Below are positions 1-5,629 of a stretch of DNA of 9,766 nt, in pieces. The stretch's first letter is position 1, and each line of letters starts with the position of its first letter. The stretch covers positions 1-9,766 of the forward strand of contig PLYG01000400.1 in the NCBI GenBank assembly GCA_003153335.1. The letters are read 5' to 3'. Made by a program: the position numbers and the translations under genes. Origin of the DNA: Betaproteobacteria bacterium. GTDB lineage: Bacteria > Pseudomonadota > Gammaproteobacteria > Burkholderiales > Casimicrobiaceae. Below the pieces are notes generated by a model. The model ran no database searches. It was not told where the DNA came from and saw nothing but the letters and a program-made list of their open reading frames with translations.

Positions 1-11
1 AGTGCTCGATA

Positions 12-32
12 CGCGCCGGGATTAGCGGCGCG
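12..32 (-). other. GC-rich hairpin downstream of the binding-protein gene
   Basis: CGCGCCG (12-18) and CGGCGCG (26-32) form a perfect 7-bp stem with a 7-nt loop, 20 nt after the TAA of the binding-protein gene. No U run follows, so it is only a possible (for example Rho-assisted) end of the transcript. The first 52 bases hold nothing else I can identify. Confidence 0.3.
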
Positions 33-52
33 GCGTGCTGTCGCGTCTTGCC

Positions 53-1018
53 TTACTCCGGCTTGATGCCGGAGTCCTTGATGACCCTGGCCCACTTGGC
101 GATCTCTTTCGCCTGAAACTCCGCAAACTCGTCGGGCGAGTTGGCAACCACCTCCGCGCCTATCGCTTCGAGACGGGCGCGCACTTCCGGCGGCGCGACG
201 GCATTGACGATTTCCGCGTGCAGCTTCGCCACGACATCGCGCGGCATGCCGCCGGGGCCGGCAATGGCGAACCAGGTATAGGCGTCGAATCCCGGCAACC
301 CGGCCTCGGCGATGGTCGGAATCTCCGGCATCGCGCGCGTGCGCTCGGCGGTTGACGCGCCCAGCGCCCTGATCCGGCCGGCCTTGATCTGCGGGATGGC
401 CGTCGGCCCCAGCTCGATCATCATGTCGACCTCGCCTGCGACCAGCGCGGCCATGCAGGGCGCGCTGCCGCGATAGGGAATAGGCAGGATGGATACCTTG
501 GCCATGCTTTTGAACAGCTCCGGGTTGGTGTGCTGCGAAGTGCCGTTGCCGGCAGAGGCGTAGGTCAGCTTGCCGGGATTGCGGCGCGCATACTCGATCA
601 GTTCCACCACCGAATTGACCGGCACCTTCGGATGCACCACCAGGTAGCTCGGCACGCGGATGACTACCGAGATCGGCGTGAAATCCTTGACGATATCGTA
701 GGGCAGCTTGGCGAACAGGCTTGCGTTCACCGCCATGATGCCGGTGGAACCGACGATCAGCGTGTAACCGTCCGGCGGCGACTTGACGACGCGTTCGGCG
801 GCGATCGAGCCGCCGGCGCCGGGCACGTTCTCCACCACCGCAGGCTGGCCCAGGGACTTGGTGAGATGGTCCGCGATGATGCGCGCCGTCAGGTCGGCGC
901 TGCCCCCCGGCGGGAACGGCGCGATGATGCGGATCGGCTTGTTCGGGTAGCCCTGCGCGAACGCAGTGGCCGCACACGCGGCAATGGTCGCGGCAAGCAG
1001 CAGCTGCAGGCGTTTCAT
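53..1018 (-). CDS. Tripartite tricarboxylate transporter (Bug/TctC family) periplasmic substrate-binding protein
   Basis: Predicted 321-residue periplasmic binding protein that would capture a carboxylate or similar small anion for uptake. It starts with a signal peptide (KR at residues 2-3, hydrophobic stretch 6-20, likely cleavage after A21 in AFA-Q). The family-typical first strand and ligand loop follow (IIAPFPPGGSAD, about 31-42), then GAGGSIAAERV, PPDGYTL and PYRGSAP, all hallmarks of the Bug fold. Total length is normal for the family. I chose the ATG at 1018 rather than upstream starts because it gives the signal peptide and has AAGGA 7 nt upstream; the longer frame would run into the preceding ligase gene. 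It lies 16 nt after that ligase, so the two are probably co-transcribed and act on a related substrate. No TctA/TctB-like membrane partner is present, which is common for Bug proteins. The ligand cannot be named. Confidence 0.93.
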   Translation of the reverse strand: MKRLQLLLAATIAACAATAFAQGYPNKPIRIIAPFPPGGSADLTARIIADHLTKSLGQPAVVENVPGAGGSIAAERVVKSPPDGYTLIVGSTGIMAVNASLFAKLPYDIVKDFTPISVVIRVPSYLVVHPKVPVNSVVELIEYARRNPGKLTYASAGNGTSQHTNPELFKSMAKVSILPIPYRGSAPCMAALVAGEVDMMIELGPTAIPQIKAGRIRALGASTAERTRAMPEIPTIAEAGLPGFDAYTWFAIAGPGGMPRDVVAKLHAEIVNAVAPPEVRARLEAIGAEVVANSPDEFAEFQAKEIAKWARVIKDSGIKPE

Positions 1019-1025
1019 CGGTTCA

Positions 1026-1030
1026 TCCTT
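1026..1030 (-). promoter_or_regulatory. Ribosome binding site of the Bug binding protein
   Basis: On the minus strand AAGGA lies 7 nt before the ATG at 1018. It sits in the 16-nt gap after the ligase stop codon. It supports the short start, which keeps the signal peptide at the N terminus. Confidence 0.65.
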
Positions 1031-1034
1031 CTGG

Positions 1035-2564
1035 TCAGACGGCCATCTTCGCTGTGAATTCCTGGCGCAGCTTGTATTTGAGCACCTTTCCGCTGCTGTT
1101 GCGCGGAAGCTGCGCAAGGAAGCGCACGTGCTTCGGTTTCTTGTAGCCGGCAATGCGCTCGCGGCAGTGCGCGACGATTTGCTCCTCGGTCGCGACGGCT
1201 GCGCCCGGCTTCAACTCGACAAAGGCCGCAACCGCCTCTCCGAAAACGGCGTCGGGCACGCCTACCACGGCGACGTCCCGCACCGCCGGGTATTCGAGGA
1301 TCGCGAGCTCGACTTCCTTCGAATAGATATTGTAGCCGCCGGAGAGCACCATGTCCTTCTTGCGATCGACGATGTAGAGAAAACCCTCGGCATCGGCACG
1401 TCCCATGTCGCCGGTGGCGAGCCAGCCTTCGCGAAAGGCCTCGGCGGTCTCCCCGGGCTTGCCGTAGTAGCCGCGCATGGTAAGGAAGCGCCCGGGCTCG
1501 CCGCTGCGTACCCATAGCTCGCCGACTTCGCCCGGCGCCACGTCGCGCGCCGCGGCGTCGACGAAGCGCACCTCTACCCCTGCAATGAGGCGGCCGATCG
1601 AGCCAGGCCGCGCGAGCTGGTCCGCGGGAGCGAGGTTGGTGAGCGCGCCGCATTCCGTCATCGCGAAATAGGAATGGATGCCGGCATGGGGCAGCGCGCG
1701 CAGGATGCGCTCCTTGACCTCGCGCGGGAAGGCCTCGCCGGTGGCGACGATGATGCGCAGCGTGGCGAAGCTCTGCGGCGCGGCCTCGATCTCGGGCAGC
1801 AGCATGCGGCCCACGGTCGGCACCATGCCGAGCACCGTGATCGCCTCCGCCGCGCACGGGCGCGCGGTCTCGCGCGGATCGAACTTCCGCAGGATCACGA
1901 GCGGCGCGCCGAGGCACAGCATGTTGACCACGCGGCCGAACGCGGTTCGATGCGTGAGCGGCGTGGTGATCAGCTGGCGGTCTCGCGCGGTGAGGCCCCA
2001 CTCGACGGCGTTGACAAAGCTGGGCACGAAATAGTTTGCCTGCGTCAGGATGGCACCTTTCGGCCGGCCCGTGGTGCCGGAGGTATAGGCGATCATGCAA
2101 TCGTCGGATTCGACCGGCAGCGCGAAGTTTCGCGGCGCGTGCGATTGGATAAGTGCGTGCAAGTCCAGCTCGCCCGGCGCCGCATCCGGCGCGGCGATAA
2201 GCGTCTGCACCGGCACGCCCGCCCGAGCGAAAGTGGCGCGCGTTTCCGCGTGGATGAAGGCCGCTCGCGGCGTGCAGTCGGCGAAGACGCAGGCGATTTC
2301 CCGCGGCGTGAGCCGCGTGCCCACCGGCACCGCGATGGCGCCGACCTTGACGATGGCGAGAAACGCGAGCACGAACTCGGCACAGTTCGGCATGTAGATC
2401 GCGACCCGGTCGCCCAGGCCCACGCCCTGCGCGTTCAGCGCGGCGGCGAGACTGGAGCTGTTTCGCTCGAGCTCGATGAAGCTCAGCCGCAGTCCCTCGC
2501 ACACCAGCGCCTCGCGCCGAGGCGTAGCCGCGGCATGCACGGCGAGGAAGGCGGGAAGTTTCAC
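1035..2564 (-). CDS. AMP-forming acyl-CoA ligase (ANL superfamily), 509 residues
   Basis: Predicted cytoplasmic enzyme that adenylates a carboxylic acid with ATP and then forms the CoA thioester. All core motifs of the adenylate-forming (ANL) superfamily are visible: phosphate loop YTSGTTGRPKG at 160-170, ATGEAFP at 274-280, YFAMTEC at 299-305, TGD at 384-386, the hinge/A8 segment DRKKDMVLSGGYNIYSKEVE from 400, and the A10 lysine in PRNSSGK (K493). Nothing essential seems missing, so it should be active. The start is a GTG: the codon at 2564-2562 reads GTG and gives the usual N terminus (KLPAFLAVHAA). An AGGCGG lies right against it and a GGGA about 10 nt upstream, so the ribosome site is not ideal. 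It is downstream of a second ligase and 16 nt upstream of the Bug binding-protein gene. The acid may be a fatty, aromatic or dicarboxylic acid; sequence alone does not decide. Confidence 0.93.
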   Translation of the reverse strand: MKLPAFLAVHAAATPRREALVCEGLRLSFIELERNSSSLAAALNAQGVGLGDRVAIYMPNCAEFVLAFLAIVKVGAIAVPVGTRLTPREIACVFADCTPRAAFIHAETRATFARAGVPVQTLIAAPDAAPGELDLHALIQSHAPRNFALPVESDDCMIAYTSGTTGRPKGAILTQANYFVPSFVNAVEWGLTARDRQLITTPLTHRTAFGRVVNMLCLGAPLVILRKFDPRETARPCAAEAITVLGMVPTVGRMLLPEIEAAPQSFATLRIIVATGEAFPREVKERILRALPHAGIHSYFAMTECGALTNLAPADQLARPGSIGRLIAGVEVRFVDAAARDVAPGEVGELWVRSGEPGRFLTMRGYYGKPGETAEAFREGWLATGDMGRADAEGFLYIVDRKKDMVLSGGYNIYSKEVELAILEYPAVRDVAVVGVPDAVFGEAVAAFVELKPGAAVATEEQIVAHCRERIAGYKKPKHVRFLAQLPRNSSGKVLKYKLRQEFTAKMAV

Positions 2565-2580
2565 CCGCCTGTCATCCCAA

Positions 2581-2611
2581 GAGTCCGTTTCAGAATGCCT
2601 GAAACGGACCC
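2581..2611 (-). repeat. Perfect inverted repeat (hairpin) before the second ligase gene
   Basis: The arms at 2583-2593 and 2599-2609 are perfect complements (11 bp, GTCCGTTTCAG against CTGAAACGGAC) around a 5-nt loop. On the minus-strand RNA one G·U and one G-C pair extend this to 13 bp. No run of U follows, only CUCUUGGG, so it is a poor intrinsic terminator. It ends 16 nt before the GTG start of the ligase gene. It may be an attenuator, an mRNA-processing hairpin, or one copy of a dispersed palindromic repeat; I cannot choose without the genome. Confidence 0.7.
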
Positions 2612-2634
2612 TGACTCAGGGGAGCATGAAAGGA

Positions 2635-2664
2635 TGTATCCCCTCATTTTGTAAGCGGTTCCAA
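2635..2664 (-). promoter_or_regulatory. Possible sigma-70-like promoter between the two ligase genes
   Basis: On the minus strand TTGGAA (2664-2659) and GATACA (2640-2635) are separated by 18 nt. Matches to the consensus are only 4/6 and 3/6. It would allow expression of the second ligase and binding protein apart from the first ligase. Weak, listed because the 191-nt gap (2565-2755) otherwise holds only the hairpin and a doubtful short frame. Confidence 0.2.
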
Positions 2665-2755
2665 GGTAGTACGGGGAGATGATCGGCATCGCCCGGATTT
2701 GCCTGGCAAGTTCGTCGGGTAGCGCTTCTTCTGCGCGGCAGTTCAGACCCACGCC

Positions 2756-4450
2756 TTAGTCCTCATGCGGCGCGAACCCCTCGCGCAACTGGTACTTCAG
2801 CACCTTGCCCATGCTGTTTCGCGGCAGGCCGCTGACGAAGCAGACGTGCCTGGGTTTCTTGTAGCTCGCGATGCGTTCGCGGCAATGCTCGATCACGCGC
2901 TCGGCCGCCAGCGCGGCGCCCGGTCGCGTTTCGACGAAAGCCGCCACCGCCTCGCCGTAGAGCGCGTCGGGCACGCCGATCACGGCCACGTCCTGCACCT
3001 CCGGAAGGTCGAGGATCGCGGCCTCGACCTCCTTCGAATAGATATTGTAGCCGCCGGAGAGCACCATGTCCTTCTTGCGGTCGACGATGTAGATGAAGCC
3101 GTCCTCGTCGACGCGCGCCACGTCGCCCGTATGCAGCCAGCCGTCGGTAATCGATTCCGCCGTCGCTTCGGGACGGTTGATGTAGCCCTTGATCACGGGC
3201 GCGCCCTTCACCCAAAGCTCGCCGATTTCGCCAGGTGCAACGGTCTTGCCGTCATCGTCCACGCATTTGGCTTCGAAGGACGGCATGGCGGGGCCGACGC
3301 TGGCCGGCTTGTCGACGAAGAAGTCCGCGGCGACCGATGTGATGATGCCGCAGGTCTCCGTCATGCCGTAGCCGGTATTCGGTCGCGCCGTCTTCACTTG
3401 GGAATCGATCTTGTGCACGAGATCGGGCTGCAGCGGTGCGCCGCCGCCGCCAAGGCTCATCAGGCTCGACGTATCGGTTTTCGCAAAGTCGGGATGCGTC
3501 AGCAACTCGCGCGACATCACGGGCACGCCACTCATCGCGGTGACGCGTTCACGCTCGATCAGCTTGAGCGCCTCGCCGGCGTCCCACTTGTACATCAGCA
3601 CCATTTTTCCCCCCGCAGCAGTCGTCGCGTAGGCGCCGCAATTGTTGGCGGTGACATGGAAGAGCGGTGTGGTGAGGAGTGCGATCGGAACCGGGACCGG
3701 CGCATTCGGATCGGGCGCAACGCCCGTGCCGCGCGCCGTCGCCAGCGCCTGCACCTGTCCGGAGAACATCATGTTGAAGAGATTGGAGACGCAGCCGCGA
3801 TGGGTGAGCTGCGCGCCTTTGGGATTACCCGTCGTGCCCGACGTGTAGAAGATGCAGGCGTCCGCGTCGGGATCGACCTGGACGGCCGGCAGCGTGCCGC
3901 CCGTGGCGATGACGTCCTTGTAGGCGACGACGCCCGGCGGCAGCGACTTGACGCGGACGCCGACCAGCTTGCTCTGCGCTGCCACCGCGGGCCGCTCCAG
4001 GATTCGCGCAAGGCGTTCTTCGTCGGCGAAGACGACCTTGGGTGCGGAGTCCTTCAGCGCATATTCAAGTTCATCCGTCACCCACCACGCGTTCATGCCG
4101 ACAACGGCGATGCCGACGCTGACGCAGGCCCAATAGATGAGCATCCATTCGGGATAGTTGCGCATCGCGATGGCGACGCGGTCGCCCGGCTTCACACCCT
4201 CTTTGAACAGCCAGTTGGCGATGGCCGCGGTCTGCGCATGCGCCTGCGCATAGGTCAGGCGTTCATTTTCGTAGACGAGATATTCGCGGGCGCCATATGG
4301 CGCGGTCGACAGCCAGAGTTCGCGGATGCTGGGAGGCGCGTTCTTGAAGGTGCGCAGGCTGACGCCGCGAACCTCGACATTCTTGATTTCAAAGGGCGCG
4401 CCGGGCGCGGTCAATTCGGCCCAAGCCTGCTTCAGTTCCTTGTAGTGCAT
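2756..4450 (-). CDS. AMP-forming acyl-CoA ligase (ANL superfamily), 564 residues
   Basis: Second predicted ATP-dependent carboxylic acid:CoA ligase, cytoplasmic. Motifs in order: phosphate loop YTSGTTGNPKG at 202-212, TPLFHVTANN at 261-270, GGGGAPL at 334-340, YGMTETCG at 361-368, TGD at 441-443, DRKKDMVLSGGYNIYSKEVE from 457, and the A10 lysine in PRNSMGK (K549). It is longer than its neighbour, with an N-terminal region (about 20-50) and an insert near 235-255 that the other ligase lacks. In-frame ATGs also exist at 4510 and 4492. I prefer 4450 because AGGGA lies about 9 nt upstream and the longer version adds a low-complexity polar leader. The last ~110 residues are strongly similar to the other ligase, the N-terminal two thirds much less so, so the pair is not a simple recent tandem duplication. 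It is probably a medium/long-chain or aryl acid ligase; substrate unknown. Confidence 0.93.
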   Translation of the reverse strand: MHYKELKQAWAELTAPGAPFEIKNVEVRGVSLRTFKNAPPSIRELWLSTAPYGAREYLVYENERLTYAQAHAQTAAIANWLFKEGVKPGDRVAIAMRNYPEWMLIYWACVSVGIAVVGMNAWWVTDELEYALKDSAPKVVFADEERLARILERPAVAAQSKLVGVRVKSLPPGVVAYKDVIATGGTLPAVQVDPDADACIFYTSGTTGNPKGAQLTHRGCVSNLFNMMFSGQVQALATARGTGVAPDPNAPVPVPIALLTTPLFHVTANNCGAYATTAAGGKMVLMYKWDAGEALKLIERERVTAMSGVPVMSRELLTHPDFAKTDTSSLMSLGGGGAPLQPDLVHKIDSQVKTARPNTGYGMTETCGIITSVAADFFVDKPASVGPAMPSFEAKCVDDDGKTVAPGEIGELWVKGAPVIKGYINRPEATAESITDGWLHTGDVARVDEDGFIYIVDRKKDMVLSGGYNIYSKEVEAAILDLPEVQDVAVIGVPDALYGEAVAAFVETRPGAALAAERVIEHCRERIASYKKPRHVCFVSGLPRNSMGKVLKYQLREGFAPHED

Positions 4451-4520
4451 GACGCGTCGTCCCTGAGATGTTGTTTTGCCGTAACCTGCCATTCGGCCGG
4501 TTGAATGCAACTGCTTTGTG

Positions 4521-4546
4521 GGCGCATGGCAAACCAGCCATGCCCC
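4521..4546 (-). terminator. Weak hairpin downstream of the PrsW gene
   Basis: GCATGGC (4524-4530) and GCCATGC (4537-4543) form a perfect 7-bp stem with a 6-nt loop; two more G-C pairs form beyond one mismatch. It lies in the 132-nt gap between the PrsW stop and the first ligase start. On the minus strand it is followed by ACAAAG, not a U run, so termination is doubtful. Nothing else recognisable was seen in this gap. Confidence 0.25.
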
Positions 4547-4582
4547 GAAAGCCGCTGCGTAAGCTTTTGAACGCGCCCCGTG

Positions 4583-5614
4583 TCAGTCGGGTGTTGCGCG
4601 CGCCAGCCGCTCCAGTTCGCGGATCTCAAAGAGTTCCTTGCGGCTGAATTTGAGGTGCGGCCCGATCGCCGCCATGGCCGTCGGTCCGATCTTCTTTTCC
4701 AGAACGTGCAGCCGGTCGAACTTCGCATCGTCCGCGCCGGTCAGCGTCACCCGCTGGCCGCGCTCGCGTTCCAGATCGATGCTTTCGGCGCGCAGGACGA
4801 GTTCGGTGTGCAGCTTCACATACTCGAACATGTCCTCGGCATGCGCGCCGCTGAACCGCATTGCCAGATTGGTGATGAAGCGGCCGGCCTCGTCGTTGAC
4901 GAACTCCCCGCTCTCGATCTCGAACATCAGATGCTGGTGGGTCTCATAGTCCGTCAGAAGCCAGGTGTGGAGCTGCTCTTCGCTCTTGGCAAAGATCATC
5001 AAGAGGATCGTCGGCAGGACGATGAACGAGGCCGCCGTGTTCAGCACGATCTGGTGTGGATAGTAGTTGAAGGCGGCGTGCAGGATGATCGCCAGCACAA
5101 GGCCCGGCAGCACGTCGAGCGGACCCAGCTTCGGGCGCTTTTCGATCAGCGTCTGCGCCATGATGGCGAAGATTGCGGTGGTGCCGCCGTGCATCATCGC
5201 GGTGCCGAAGCCGCGGAAGATCCACACCGTGATGTTGGCCTGCGTCAGGATATGCAGGAGATAGGCATTCTCGGCCATGGAGAAGCCCGTGCCGATGGCA
5301 AAGCCCACGATCGCCGCATCGACGCGAAAGCCGATCCGGTTCATCGCGAAGAGCACCATCAGGGCGCTCGACTTCAGCAATTCCTCGACCACCGGCGCAA
5401 CGAAGCGCGTGTAATCGGCGGTGCTGATGTCAAAGCCGGTCGAGATCGCGCCGTTGATGAGATAGCCGAAGCCGGCGAGCACGATGCCCGCGACCAGCAT
5501 CTGCAAGATAAAGGCGAGCCGCACGAGCTTGAAACTGTCGAGATGGACAAGCGCGTACAGGAAGAATGCGACGGGAGAGAGCGCCACGGCCAGATTAATG
5601 AAGATGCTTGTCAT
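4583..5614 (-). CDS. PrsW-family intramembrane protease with C-terminal soluble extension
   Basis: Predicted 343-residue multi-pass inner-membrane protein. The first ~210 residues hold several hydrophobic helices and the PrsW/M82 signature: EELLK (E77, E78, K81; the EExxK motif), FSMAEN (E115, N116), and histidines H142 (MMHGGT) and H179 (LHAAFNYY) in later helices. PrsW of Bacillus subtilis makes the first cut in the anti-sigma factor RsiW; the wider family includes CAAX-protease-like membrane enzymes. Here no anti-sigma or sigma gene is nearby, so the substrate is unknown. Residues from about 210 to 343 form a charged, non-membrane tail (helical-looking, rich in E, R and L), making the protein clearly longer than the roughly 220-residue B. 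subtilis enzyme. The ATG at 5614 is 15 nt after the upstream stop, without a clear Shine-Dalgarno, so translation may be coupled to the upstream gene. Family assignment is good; function is inference. Confidence 0.85.
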   Translation of the reverse strand: MTSIFINLAVALSPVAFFLYALVHLDSFKLVRLAFILQMLVAGIVLAGFGYLINGAISTGFDISTADYTRFVAPVVEELLKSSALMVLFAMNRIGFRVDAAIVGFAIGTGFSMAENAYLLHILTQANITVWIFRGFGTAMMHGGTTAIFAIMAQTLIEKRPKLGPLDVLPGLVLAIILHAAFNYYPHQIVLNTAASFIVLPTILLMIFAKSEEQLHTWLLTDYETHQHLMFEIESGEFVNDEAGRFITNLAMRFSGAHAEDMFEYVKLHTELVLRAESIDLERERGQRVTLTGADDAKFDRLHVLEKKIGPTAMAAIGPHLKFSRKELFEIRELERLARATPD

Positions 5615-5629
5615 ACCGGCTGCAGTTCA

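Noticed and set aside
1015..2502. 495-codon minus-strand frame overlapping the 509-residue ligase
   Set aside because: It is a shifted frame of the same strand, rich in Arg, Ala and Gly, without ligase motifs; the overlapping frame has them all.
2561..2752. 63-codon GTG-started frame as a protein-coding gene
   Set aside because: It has no recognisable homology or clear ribosome site and is partly made of the palindrome, so I kept it as a finding and not as a CDS.
2765..4504. 579-codon plus-strand open frame opposite the 564-residue ligase
   Set aside because: It is fully antisense to a gene with all ligase motifs, has shadow composition rich in Arg, His and Asp, and shows no recognisable domain.
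4451..4510. Longer start (ATG at 4510 or 4492) for the 564-residue ligase
   Set aside because: No Shine-Dalgarno was seen before either, and the added residues are a polar low-complexity leader unlike the family.
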